Of a stretch of 35,042 nucleotides of DNA, positions 8,239-15,424 are shown in pieces (position 1 is the stretch's first letter; the number at the start of each line of letters is the position of its first letter). The stretch comes from Glycomyces lechevalierae (GTDB lineage Bacteria > Actinomycetota > Actinomycetes > Mycobacteriales > Micromonosporaceae): positions 685,927-720,968 of the forward strand of contig NZ_JAPZVQ010000001.1 of the NCBI RefSeq assembly GCF_027622945.1. The letters are read 5' to 3'. The notes under the pieces were generated by a model. The model saw only the letters and a list, made by a program, of their open reading frames with translations. It ran no database searches and was not told the origin of the DNA. The translations under genes were made by a program, and so were the position numbers.

Positions 8239-8640
8239 CTACGCCGATGCCGTGTCGTGAGGGACGGCGCGGGTGAGCAGGTGCGCCTCCTGCATGCGGC
8301 CGTCGGGGGCGAAGCGGCCGAAGAAGTGCACATCGGTGGCGAGGTCCTTGCCGCGCTGGGAGGAGTGCAGGGTGTAGCGGGCGGCGAGGCGGTCGCCGAC
8401 CGCGACGGCTTCGTGGACCTCCATGCGGATCGCGGGGCGGTTCTTGCGGATTGGCCGGGTGTGGTCGATGAGCTTCTGCCGGTCGATGCGGTGCCCGTCG
8501 GCGACCTGGACGATGTCCGGGGTGTGGAAGCGGTCGATGATGAGCGCCGCCTCCTCGTCGCTGCTCACCAGTTCGCGGGTGAGCGAGGTGTAGAAGTCGG
8601 CGATGAACTGCTTCGGGTCAGCGCTTGCGAGCGGCCGCAT
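8239..8640 (-). CDS. NTF2-like / SnoaL-type domain protein
   Basis: A 133-aa single-domain protein with the alpha+beta cone pattern of the NTF2-like superfamily: an N-terminal helix (PKQFIADFYTSL), a DRFHTPDIVQV turn with the typical aromatic and charged residues, and a closing sheet (IRMEVHEAVAVGDRLAARYTLHSS, VHFFGRFAPDGRMQEAHLL). These proteins can be isomerases or cyclases, or simply ligand-binding proteins; nothing nearby assigns a substrate. ATG at 8640 is the natural start. Confidence 0.75.
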   Translation of the reverse strand: MRPLASADPKQFIADFYTSLTRELVSSDEEAALIIDRFHTPDIVQVADGHRIDRQKLIDHTRPIRKNRPAIRMEVHEAVAVGDRLAARYTLHSSQRGKDLATDVHFFGRFAPDGRMQEAHLLTRAVPHDTASA

Positions 8641-8886
8641 GGTCAGGTTTCTCCGTTCGTGACAGGCGTGCGCGGTCGGTGGCCCGCAGCAGAATGAGAC
8701 TGTGCCGATCGCGTTGCCGCCCAGGGGTTTCCGAGCGACTTCCCTAGCCTGCCCGAGAGCGGGTCGTTCGGCGTCAATCGGATGTCGACGGTTCCTGATA
8801 CCCCTAGGGGGTGAGACGCGGAGCGGTGTACGACGCCCGTCATATGCGATCCGAAGCCGGAAACCGCGGTCGTCGGCCCGTCCCGA
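8641..8886. other. Intergenic region with a CCCCTAGGGG palindrome
   Basis: No gene is supported in these 246 bases. At 8799-8813 the sequence TACCCCTAGGGGGTG contains the perfect palindrome CCCCTAGGGG (8801-8810). It resembles G-tract operators recognised by CsoR/RcnR/FrmR-type repressors, but no such regulator or metal gene is present nearby. It lies upstream of the NTF2-like gene on the minus strand and downstream of the phosphotransferase start-to-stop span. Confidence 0.35.
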
Positions 8887-9708
8887 TCAGTCGGCCAGGA
8901 GCGCCCGGATCTGGGCGGTCCACTCTTCGGCCAGGCGGCGGCCGTCGGGGAGCTGGTCGTCGCGGTCCCAGCGCCAGGCGGTGATCATGGCGAGCATGAG
9001 GATCCGGCACTGCCGCAGCAGCTCGCGATCGACACCCGGGTAGTGGTCGGCGACCGCTTCAGGAGCGTGCGCGAGGTCGAATTCGACGGGGCCGCGGCAG
9101 CAGGTCTCGAAGTCGATGAAGAGCGGCCCCTGCTTCGTGGCGAGCAGGTTTCCCGGGTGCGGTTCGCCGTGCAGCAGTTGGTCTTTGCCGCGCCCGGCGA
9201 TGTCGCGCCGCACGTCGCGCAGCGCGTCGGCGAGCAGTTCGCGTTCCTCGTCGGGGAGTTCGGGGCTGATGTCGCGGTCCGCCACGACCTGCTGCGCCTC
9301 TTCGACCCGGTCGGTGAAGTGCGGCGTGGCGGCGTCGATCGAGCGCATGCCCGCGTGGAGGCGCCGGAGCGCGTCCGCGTAGTCGGCCGGCGGGACTTCA
9401 GGACCGGACTCGTAGTACGTCCACAGTGAGATGTTGAAGCCGTCCCGCGGGTAGACGCGCGGCTCCGCGCGGGGCTCGAGAGCGGCTACGGGACAACCGG
9501 ACTCGGCGAGGCGTCGCGCCAGGTCGATCTCGAACTGCGCGGCCTCGTGCTCGGGCGGTGCGACCCTGGCGAGCACGTCGCAGGGCTCGAGCCGCAACGT
9601 GAGCTTGTTGGAGTTGTTCAGGACGGTCGCGCGGTCGGCGCGGAGTCCGAGGGATCCGGCGATCGAAACGGCCGCGGTCATCGCCCGCGAGGCGATCGGT
9701 TCCTCCAT
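8887..9708 (-). CDS. Aminoglycoside phosphotransferase (APH)-fold family protein
   Basis: A kinase-like protein of 273 aa with the APH/choline-kinase fold. The catalytic loop reads HGEPHPGN (residues 180-187) and the metal-binding motif IDFE has its Asp at 199. In classical APH enzymes the loop is HGD...N; here Glu182 replaces the catalytic Asp, a variant I have seen in actinobacterial phosphotransferase-family proteins. ATP binding is therefore plausible, but antibiotic phosphorylation is not established. The N-terminal lobe contains LRLEPCDVLARVAP, equivalent to the nucleotide-lobe strands. It follows the metallopeptidase gene by 31 bases on the same strand and could be cotranscribed with it. 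Confidence 0.8.
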   Translation of the reverse strand: MEEPIASRAMTAAVSIAGSLGLRADRATVLNNSNKLTLRLEPCDVLARVAPPEHEAAQFEIDLARRLAESGCPVAALEPRAEPRVYPRDGFNISLWTYYESGPEVPPADYADALRRLHAGMRSIDAATPHFTDRVEEAQQVVADRDISPELPDEERELLADALRDVRRDIAGRGKDQLLHGEPHPGNLLATKQGPLFIDFETCCRGPVEFDLAHAPEAVADHYPGVDRELLRQCRILMLAMITAWRWDRDDQLPDGRRLAEEWTAQIRALLAD

Positions 9709-9739
9709 CAGTCGCCGGACCCCTCTCCCCTGCTCGAGG

Positions 9740-11746
9740 CTAAGACGCTCGCCGAGTCACGGTGAGCACGTCGGAAGTGTTGCCCGCGTTGTCGGTCGCG
9801 CGGGCCTCGACGACATCGTACGGGCGGACCCGGACGGCGCTCGAATAGTTTTTCCAGTCGCCGCCGTTGATCCGGTACTCGATCGTCGCGACCCCGGAGC
9901 CCGTGTCGCTCGCTTCGAAGGCGACACTCGTCCTGGAGGTCCAGGTGTAGCCGAGTTCCGGAGCGGTGGTGTCGGAATCGGGGACGAGGTACGCGGCCGT
10001 CCCCTGGGCCTCGGTGCGGGTGGTGTCCTCGAAGAGCCACCTGGTCCCGTGTGCGGGTTCGGTCAGCGTCAGGGAGGTGCCCGACTCGGTGCGGCCGTCG
10101 ACGGCCAGCGCGCGTCCGTTGCCCGCGTTGACGAGTGCGCCGTCATAGGGGTTGTCTTCGGTGGCGGTGTCCGCGAGGAAGGTCCAGCGCTGGGCGGGGT
10201 CGTCCGCGTCCGGGGCGATGTCCTGGTAGGCGACTTCGGTGTCCGAGAGGGCGGCGAGGACGCCACTGCCGTCGATCGCGTTGATCGTGTAGGCGCCGTC
10301 GGCGAGGTCGAGGTCCCAGACGCCGCCGCCCCATTTGGACCAGACGACCATGTCGCGTTCGGGGTGGTCGGCGTCGCCGGCGTACTGGTCGATCTGGAAC
10401 TCGGTGCCGAGGCTGTCGGTGACGACGCGGAAGGCGTCGGTGTCGAGGTCGACGTCCTCGGCGGTCACGCGTTCGGGCAGCTGGGGCGGTTCGGTGTAGT
10501 CGCCGTGGTAGACGTCCGGTCCGGGGATGTCCCAAGGGGACGGCAGGGTGCGGTCGGCGGGGTAGACCTCGGCGAAGAACTCGTAGGCCTCCGGGTCGTA
10601 CTCCTTGAGTTCGGCGCGGGTGTTGACGGGGCTTCGCACGCCGTCGGTCCAGTCGGGCTTCTCGGCCATGTTGTCGAACCAGATGGCGGAGAGGGTCGCG
10701 AAGTACTCGTCGATGTTGCCGATGGCGTAGGTGTTGGGCCAGCGGCCGGTGTTGTAGGCGTTCTCGTAGACGGCGTAGAGCTCGTCGGAGAGGGTCGTGT
10801 CCGTCTGGGTCTCGATGCCGACGAGGCGCACGGCGTGGCCGAACTCGTGGATGAGGATGTTCTCGTTGGTGTAGCGGGTGTTCAGGAAGTCGTTCTCGTT
10901 CCCTCTGGTGCGCAGCACGTTCCGTTCGGAGATGGAGGAGACGCAGTGGTTCCAGGTGCTGCCGCCGTAGCCTTCGACGTCGTACATCTCGGGGTCGTAG
11001 CCGCCGCGGTGTTCGGGGACGAGGTAGGCGTTCTCGCGGGCGGCGTAGACGGCGAGGGAGCAGCCGTAGTCGGCCATGGTCTGGGCGATGCCGTTGTCGT
11101 CGCGGCCGAGTTGGACGTCGACCTGCGCGGCGGCGAGGTCGAGGGTGGCGGGGTCGACGCGGGGGCCGGCCTTGACCTGGATGCCGGTCTGGGTGGTGAC
11201 GGTCTGGGTGTAGTAGTCGAGGAGGGGGACGCCGGTGTAGGCGGCGTCCTTGGCGGTCTTGCCTTCGGCGTCTTGGATGTTGGAGCCGGTGACGGTGAGG
11301 GTGAGCGGCTGGTCGGGGTCGATGGCGCCGGTGTAGGCGACGCTGGCGAGGTGGAGGTCTTCGGGGAGGCGGGCCATGCTGTTCGCGGGGGTGGCCGCGA
11401 TCTGCTTGTTGTCCTGGTCGAAGAAGATCGTGTCGGTGGGGCCGGTGGCGGGTTTGGCCTGGAGTTGGATCGTGTTGCCGCCGTTGGTGAGGGTGAGGTT
11501 GGCGGGGCTGACGGCGGCTTCCTCGTCCACGTAGCGGTCCCAGTAGACCTCGAGGAACCTGCCTTCGTTGATGACGCGGACCTCGGTGATCTGGGGTCCG
11601 TCGTAGGCGGGGTCGGTGGCGACCTTGCCGTCGGTGCCGACGGGGGTGGCGTCGGCCGCCAGCGCGGGGGTCGCTCCGATGAGGAGGGAGGCGAGTGCGA
11701 GGGCGGCGACGGCGGTTCGGGTGGTGTTCGTCTTGAGCGTCTTCAC
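9740..11746 (-). CDS. Secreted HEXXH zinc metallopeptidase with trefoil-like and Ig-like C-terminal modules
   Basis: A 668-aa exported protein. Residues 1-30 form a signal peptide (basic KTLKTNTTR, hydrophobic core, ALA cleavage motif). The zincin motif HEFGH is at 300-304 and a probable third ligand is in DEYFA (Glu347), followed by a helix with tryptophans. The N-terminal about 50-190 region is beta-rich. A region around 410-560 has QxW-like repeats (FQIDQY, QRWTF, TRWLF) suggestive of a ricin-type beta-trefoil, and the last about 90 residues (TTAPELGYTW...EYRINGG...ATDNAGNTS) form an Ig-like repeat common in surface proteins. GTG at 11746 is chosen because AAGGAG lies eight bases upstream and the signal peptide begins there. 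The substrate is unknown. Upstream it has an unusually structured operator region. Confidence 0.85.
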   Translation of the reverse strand: MKTLKTNTTRTAVAALALASLLIGATPALAADATPVGTDGKVATDPAYDGPQITEVRVINEGRFLEVYWDRYVDEEAAVSPANLTLTNGGNTIQLQAKPATGPTDTIFFDQDNKQIAATPANSMARLPEDLHLASVAYTGAIDPDQPLTLTVTGSNIQDAEGKTAKDAAYTGVPLLDYYTQTVTTQTGIQVKAGPRVDPATLDLAAAQVDVQLGRDDNGIAQTMADYGCSLAVYAARENAYLVPEHRGGYDPEMYDVEGYGGSTWNHCVSSISERNVLRTRGNENDFLNTRYTNENILIHEFGHAVRLVGIETQTDTTLSDELYAVYENAYNTGRWPNTYAIGNIDEYFATLSAIWFDNMAEKPDWTDGVRSPVNTRAELKEYDPEAYEFFAEVYPADRTLPSPWDIPGPDVYHGDYTEPPQLPERVTAEDVDLDTDAFRVVTDSLGTEFQIDQYAGDADHPERDMVVWSKWGGGVWDLDLADGAYTINAIDGSGVLAALSDTEVAYQDIAPDADDPAQRWTFLADTATEDNPYDGALVNAGNGRALAVDGRTESGTSLTLTEPAHGTRWLFEDTTRTEAQGTAAYLVPDSDTTAPELGYTWTSRTSVAFEASDTGSGVATIEYRINGGDWKNYSSAVRVRPYDVVEARATDNAGNTSDVLTVTRRAS

Positions 11747-11839
11747 TTCGCGCGCTCCTTGCAGGGGGTTGCGGGAGGTCGGTGCACGGGTGACCTTTCG
11801 ACGGGGTGGCTCACGGGTCGGGCCGTGGGACGGCCAGTG

Positions 11840-11888
11840 GTATGTGACGCGTGATATATCACTCAGTAGTATGTAACATATTACTGAG
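11840..11888. promoter_or_regulatory. Double palindromic operator upstream of the metallopeptidase
   Basis: Two symmetrical elements abut. GTGATATATCAC (11851-11862) is a perfect 12-bp palindrome. From 11862 to 11888 the outer arms CTCAGTA and TACTGAG enclose TATGT-A-ACATA, giving a near-perfect 27-bp palindrome. In addition GTATGTGAC (11840-11848) and GTATGTAAC (11869-11877) form a direct repeat 29 bases apart. This AT-rich island lies about 95-140 bases before the GTG of the minus-strand metallopeptidase gene and looks like the binding site of a dimeric repressor (GntR or TetR type). No such regulator is adjacent. Confidence 0.6.
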
Positions 11889-11949
11889 GCCGTGTAAACC
11901 CGGCCGTTCCGGATCGGCCCGAGTTCCCTTCCCCTGCAAGGAAAGCGGT

Positions 11950-12549
11950 TCAGGAGCGTTTCCGGCGGGTGCGCGGGTCCTCGGAAGGGTTGGCGTACAT
12001 GGGAGGCGGGCCGTGCACGATCGCCTCGGGGCGCAGCTCGTAGTGCCAGGGCTCGTTGCGGTAGATCTGGCACAGGCCGTAGGCGGCCCCGTTCCGGGAG
12101 AGCCAGGCGGCGGAGGGTGGCGGGCCGATGTCGACCGCGCGCCCGGCCACATGCAGCGAGGTCTCCGGTGTGGACACCCAGCGGGAGGCGGCCTCCTCCG
12201 AGCCGTACTCGGCGACGGTTTCGCGGCGCAGCTGCCGCTGGTACTCCGGGGAGCGCCAGCCGCTGTTGACGTAGAACGCGACGCCCTCGCGGGCGGCGTC
12301 CGTGGCGGCCTGGCGGAGGGCGGCGAGGAGCGCGGGGTCGAGGTTGGCGACGCCCGCGACCGAGTCGTCGAAGACCGTGGTCCGGTACGGGATGGCGCCG
12401 TCTGCTACGCCGAGCGCACCCCGGTCGCGGATGCGCAGGAGCCGGTATCCGAGGGCCTTGGCGGCCGCGGCGAGCAGGGCGAGGGCGGTGGCGGCGAGCC
12501 CGCGGCGGATCCGGCGGGTCACGGTTCGCGTGGAAAGGCTGTACGACAT
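11950..12549 (-). CDS. vanY: D-Ala-D-Ala carboxypeptidase (VanY-type)
   Basis: Membrane-anchored zinc carboxypeptidase that removes the terminal D-Ala from peptidoglycan precursors and so lowers glycopeptide targets. The 199-aa protein has a basic start and one hydrophobic anchor (residues about 18-35). The M15 zinc signature is present: SLHVAGRAVD gives His133 and Asp140, and NEPWHYE gives Glu166 and His169; NSGWRSPEYQ (residues 95-104) is the usual substrate-side motif. The gene is divergent from vanR, sharing a promoter region that carries the repeated box described below. A TACTGT -10-like hexamer lies just before the ATG, so the transcript may be leaderless. An alternative would be a general cell-wall M15 peptidase, but the location supports VanY. 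Confidence 0.87.
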   Translation of the reverse strand: MSYSLSTRTVTRRIRRGLAATALALLAAAAKALGYRLLRIRDRGALGVADGAIPYRTTVFDDSVAGVANLDPALLAALRQAATDAAREGVAFYVNSGWRSPEYQRQLRRETVAEYGSEEAASRWVSTPETSLHVAGRAVDIGPPPSAAWLSRNGAAYGLCQIYRNEPWHYELRPEAIVHGPPPMYANPSEDPRTRRKRS

Positions 12550-12581
12550 GCGAACAGTAGAAGCGGGGCGGTGTTGTCATC

Positions 12582-12629
12582 GCGTTAGCGGTTTTCGATA
12601 TGCCGACGATATGACCGGGCCCGTAGCAT
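12582..12629 (+). promoter_or_regulatory. vanR promoter with candidate VanR box
   Basis: The 17-base sequence GCGGTTTTCGATATGCC at 12588-12604 is identical to the right arm (complement of 18558-18574) of the inverted repeat between vanH and murF. A further GCGT (12582-12585) and GACGATAT (12605-12612) partly match as well. TAGCAT at 12624-12629 is a -10-like hexamer ten bases before the vanR ATG, so the message may be leaderless. The preceding CCCGTAGCATCGT closely resembles CCCGTAACCATCGT in front of vanH. Role as the VanR-binding site is inferred. Confidence 0.65.
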
Positions 12630-12638
12630 CGTGGAACT

Positions 12639-13313
12639 ATGCGAGTGCTGATCGTCGAGGACGAACCCTATATGGCCGAGGCCATCCGCGACGGGCTGCG
12701 GCTGGAGGCCATCGCGGCGGACATCGCCGGGGACGGCGACGCCGCACTGGAGCTGCTGAGCGTGAACGCCTACGACATCGCCGTACTCGACCGCGACATC
12801 CCCGGGCCCTCGGGCGACGAGGTGGCCGCGCACATCGTCTCCTCGGGCACCGGCATGCCGATCCTGATGCTCACCGCCGCCGACCGGCTCGACGACAAGA
12901 CCACCGGGTTCGAGCTCGGCGCGGACGACTACCTGACGAAGCCGTTCGCGCTCAAGGAGCTCGTGCTCCGCCTCCGCGCGCTCGACCGGAGGCGGGCCCA
13001 CCACCGCCCGCCCGTGCGGGAGATCGCGGGCCTGCGCTTGGACCCGTTCCGGCGGGAGGTCTTCCGAGACGGCAAGTACGTGGCGCTCACCCGCAAGCAG
13101 TTCGCGGTCCTGGAGGTGCTGGTCGCGGCCGAGGGCGGGGTGGTGAGCGCCGAGGACCTGCTGGAGCGGGCGTGGGACGAGAACGCCGACCCGTTCACGA
13201 ACGCCGTGCGCATCACCGTCTCGGCCCTGCGCAAGCGCCTCGGCGAGCCGTGGGTCATCGCGACCGTGCCCGGGGTCGGCTACCGGATCGAGACGGGCGC
13301 GGCCCGTGGATAG
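12639..13313 (+). CDS. vanR: VanR-type response regulator (OmpR/PhoB family)
   Basis: Transcription factor of 224 aa activated by phosphorylation from VanS. The receiver domain (1-115) shows the acidic pair EDE at 7-9, phospho-acceptor Asp51 (VLDRDIPGPSG), Thr79 and Lys101 (LTKPF). The C-terminal winged helix (about 130-220) has LTRKQFAVLEVL, AVRITVSALRKRLG and the terminal GVGYRIE. The text is extremely close to what I remember of the Streptomyces VanR proteins. The ATG lies ten bases after a TAGCAT hexamer with no strong Shine-Dalgarno, suggesting leaderless translation. It overlaps vanS by eight bases (GTG inside the end of vanR). Expected targets are its own promoter and the vanH/murF promoters, which share a box. 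Confidence 0.93.
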   Translation: MRVLIVEDEPYMAEAIRDGLRLEAIAADIAGDGDAALELLSVNAYDIAVLDRDIPGPSGDEVAAHIVSSGTGMPILMLTAADRLDDKTTGFELGADDYLTKPFALKELVLRLRALDRRRAHHRPPVREIAGLRLDPFRREVFRDGKYVALTRKQFAVLEVLVAAEGGVVSAEDLLERAWDENADPFTNAVRITVSALRKRLGEPWVIATVPGVGYRIETGAARG

Positions 13314-14436
13314 GCGCCCCGGCCCGAGCGTCCGCCTCAAACTGACGATCAGCTATGCCGCGCTCCTGCTCATCGCGGGGGCGCTGCTGCTCGCGGTCGT
13401 CTGGCTGTTCCTCCTCCGGTACGTGCCGCGCGAGGCGATCAGCCTCGGCGAGCCCTGCGAACCGGGCACCGGGGGCCGCTGCCCGCCCACGTTCTTCATG
13501 CCCGGCCGCCTGGACCTCTGGCGCGCGTTCGCCCCGAAGGCGGCGCTCATGATGGGGCTCCTGCTCGTGTTCGGCCTCGTCGGCGGCTGGTTCCTCGCCG
13601 GACGGATGCTGGCCCCGCTCAACCAGATCGCGGGCGCCACCCGCATCGCCGCGAAAGGCTCACTGGCGCACCGCATCCGGATGCCCGGCCGCCGCGACGA
13701 GTTCCGCGAGCTCGCAGACGCCTTCGACTCGATGCTCGAGCAGATCGAGGCGCATGTGGGCGAGCACCAGCGGTTCGCCGCGAACGCCTCCCACGAGCTG
13801 CGCACGCCGCTGGCGACCATGAAGACGCTCCTCGATGTGGCGCAACGCGATCCGTCGGGCTGCACGCCCGAACTCGTCGACCGGCTCTCCTTCGTGAACG
13901 CCCGGGCGATCGACCTCACCGAGGCCCTGCTCCTCCTCAGCCGCTCCGGCCAGCGCTCCTTCACCCGCGAGCCGGTCGACCTCTCGCTGGTCGCCGAGGA
14001 GGCCGCCGAGACGCTGCTCCCCCTCGCCGAGGAGCGCGGCATCGACATCCAGGTCTCGGGCGGCCTCGCGACGGCGGCGGGCTCGCCCGCGCTGCTGCTC
14101 CAGACGGCGGTGAACCTGCTGCACAACGCGATCGTGCACAACCTGAGCGAGGACGGGAACGTGTGGATCACGACCACAGTCGATCCGGACACGGCGGTGC
14201 TCACGGTCGAGAACACCGGCGCGCGACTCACCCCGCACCTGGTAGCGACCCTCACCGAGCCGTTCCAGCGCGGCAACCGCCGCATCCGCAGCGACCACGC
14301 GGGCGTCGGGCTGGGTCTGGCGATCGTCGAGAACGTCGTGAAGGCCCACGACGGCAGGCTGACCTTGGCGGCCCGCCCCGAGGGCGGTCTGCGCGTGGAG
14401 GTCCGCCTGCCCTCCGCCGAGGCCGCGCCAGCCTGA
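13306..14436 (+). CDS. vanS: VanS-type sensor histidine kinase
   Basis: Membrane sensor kinase of 376 aa for glycopeptide or cell-wall stress. Two membrane spans (about 12-38 and 78-99) bracket a short outside loop of about 40 residues that carries Cys51 and Cys59 around a Gly-rich turn. A HAMP-like linker follows, then the dimerisation helix with FAANASHELRTPL (phospho-acceptor His163). The ATPase domain has LLHNAIVHNL (N box), VENTGA and the GVGLGLAIVENVV G boxes. The GTG start overlaps the vanR stop region (stop TAG at 13311). The short sensory loop is typical of actinobacterial VanS, thought to contact the antibiotic or its lipid II target directly; the inducer here cannot be read from sequence. 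Confidence 0.92.
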   Translation: MDRRPGPSVRLKLTISYAALLLIAGALLLAVVWLFLLRYVPREAISLGEPCEPGTGGRCPPTFFMPGRLDLWRAFAPKAALMMGLLLVFGLVGGWFLAGRMLAPLNQIAGATRIAAKGSLAHRIRMPGRRDEFRELADAFDSMLEQIEAHVGEHQRFAANASHELRTPLATMKTLLDVAQRDPSGCTPELVDRLSFVNARAIDLTEALLLLSRSGQRSFTREPVDLSLVAEEAAETLLPLAEERGIDIQVSGGLATAAGSPALLLQTAVNLLHNAIVHNLSEDGNVWITTTVDPDTAVLTVENTGARLTPHLVATLTEPFQRGNRRIRSDHAGVGLGLAIVENVVKAHDGRLTLAARPEGGLRVEVRLPSAEAAPA

Positions 14437-14484
14437 GCGCTGCCTCATCGACACATTCATCTGATCTTTCATTTGTTTATCGAG

Positions 14485-14501
14485 ATGTTTAAACATTGAC
14501 A
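14485..14501 (+). promoter_or_regulatory. -35 element with overlapping palindrome before the GH12 gene
   Basis: ATGTTTAAACAT (14485-14496) is a perfect 12-bp palindrome that overlaps TTGACA at 14496-14501, a consensus -35. A convincing -10 is less clear (TGTAGG or TAGGAA around 14516-14522). The rest of 14437-14624 is an AT-richer leader of about 100 bases ending in an AAAGG ribosome binding site at 14616-14620. The box differs from the VanR-box candidate, so separate regulation is likely. Confidence 0.5.
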
Positions 14502-14624
14502 ACCGTGAGTCTGATGTAGGAACATTGCCATATATCAGGCCAGGACCTCCTCCTGGCGGGTTCTCACCGCGATCGCGCGCCCGCGACGGGCTTCCGTTCG
14601 GAGCGCGCGAGAAAGAAAGGTCAG

Positions 14625-15377
14625 ATGAACACCCTCAACCGGAAGTCGGCGCTCTTCGCCCGGCTGGCCATGGCCGTCCTGGTGATCGCCGGGTTCCTGA
14701 GCTTCGCCTCTCCGGCACAGGCCGCGGTCTACAACACGTGCGACCGCTGGGGCAGCTGGTCCCAGGGCTCCTGGACGGTCTACAACAACATCTGGGGCTC
14801 GAACGGCGGCCCGCAGTGCCTCACGGTCAACAGCATCAAGTCCTGGTACGTCGACGCGAACCACTCCGGCGGCGGGATCAAGTCCTACCCGAACACCTCG
14901 ACCAGGCTCCAGACCCCGCTGAATCAGCTGAACTCGGCGGGCTTCTGGTTCGACACCTCGTCGGCTGGAGTCACCAACGGTGACAACTGGAGCTGGACGG
15001 CCGACCTCTGGTCCACCAACAACCAGGACGAGATCATGGTCTTCACCAGCTGGACCCCGGGCCCGCTCGGCGGCTGGGGCAGGCAGATCGCGTCCAACGT
15101 GACCGTCGGCGGCATCCTCTACTCCTCGGTCTGGCAGGCCGACCCGGGCTGGAACGTCCTCCAGTTCGTCCCTGCCCAGCAGCGGAGCACCGGCACCATC
15201 GACGCCGCGGCGATCTGGCGCTGGTCCGCGTCGCAGAACCTCCTGCGCAACACCACCTTCGACACGATGCAGTTCGGCTGGGAGTGCTCCTCGACCGGCG
15301 GCACGCAGAAGCGGTACTCGCTGAACGCGTACAGCGCCTGGTGGAGCAACACCTCCGGCGGCGGATCGAGCATCTGA
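14625..15377 (+). CDS. Secreted GH12-family endoglucanase
   Basis: A 250-aa exported glycosidase: signal peptide 1-33 ending in AQA, then a compact beta-jelly-roll domain with the GH12 hallmarks. These are YNNIWGSNGGPQC (53-65), SGGGIKSYPN (81-90), DEIMVF with the probable nucleophile Glu136, the loop WTPGPLGGWG, and MQFGWE with the probable acid/base Glu220. GH12 enzymes hydrolyse beta-1,4-glucan or xyloglucan with retention; which of the two cannot be decided here. There is no attached carbohydrate-binding module. The gene sits between vanS and the GNAT-vanXAH operon with its own promoter and a terminator, so it interrupts the van locus without an obvious functional link. Confidence 0.88.
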   Translation: MNTLNRKSALFARLAMAVLVIAGFLSFASPAQAAVYNTCDRWGSWSQGSWTVYNNIWGSNGGPQCLTVNSIKSWYVDANHSGGGIKSYPNTSTRLQTPLNQLNSAGFWFDTSSAGVTNGDNWSWTADLWSTNNQDEIMVFTSWTPGPLGGWGRQIASNVTVGGILYSSVWQADPGWNVLQFVPAQQRSTGTIDAAAIWRWSASQNLLRNTTFDTMQFGWECSSTGGTQKRYSLNAYSAWWSNTSGGGSSI

Positions 15378-15386
15378 CCTCACTCC

Positions 15387-15424
15387 GGCCGATCGACCCG
15401 CCTCCTCGGGCCGACCGGCCTTTT
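15387..15424 (+). terminator. Intrinsic terminator after the GH12 gene
   Basis: GGCCGATCG (15387-15395) can pair with CGACCGGCC (15412-15420) with one mismatch, followed at once by TTTT (15421-15424). It lies ten bases past the GH12 stop and touches the stop codon of the convergent GNAT gene, so it separates the two transcription units. Confidence 0.65.

Noticed and set aside
9599..11854. 751-codon open frame on the plus strand opposite the metallopeptidase
   Set aside because: It is Val/Gly/Asp-rich with no domain pattern, and it exists because the minus-strand gene has G/C third positions. The opposite strand encodes a clear signal peptide and HEFGH protease.
11898..11917. GGCCG...CGGCC hairpin after vanY as an intrinsic terminator
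   Set aside because: The stem is only five pairs and no T-tract follows on the minus strand; not strong enough to annotate.
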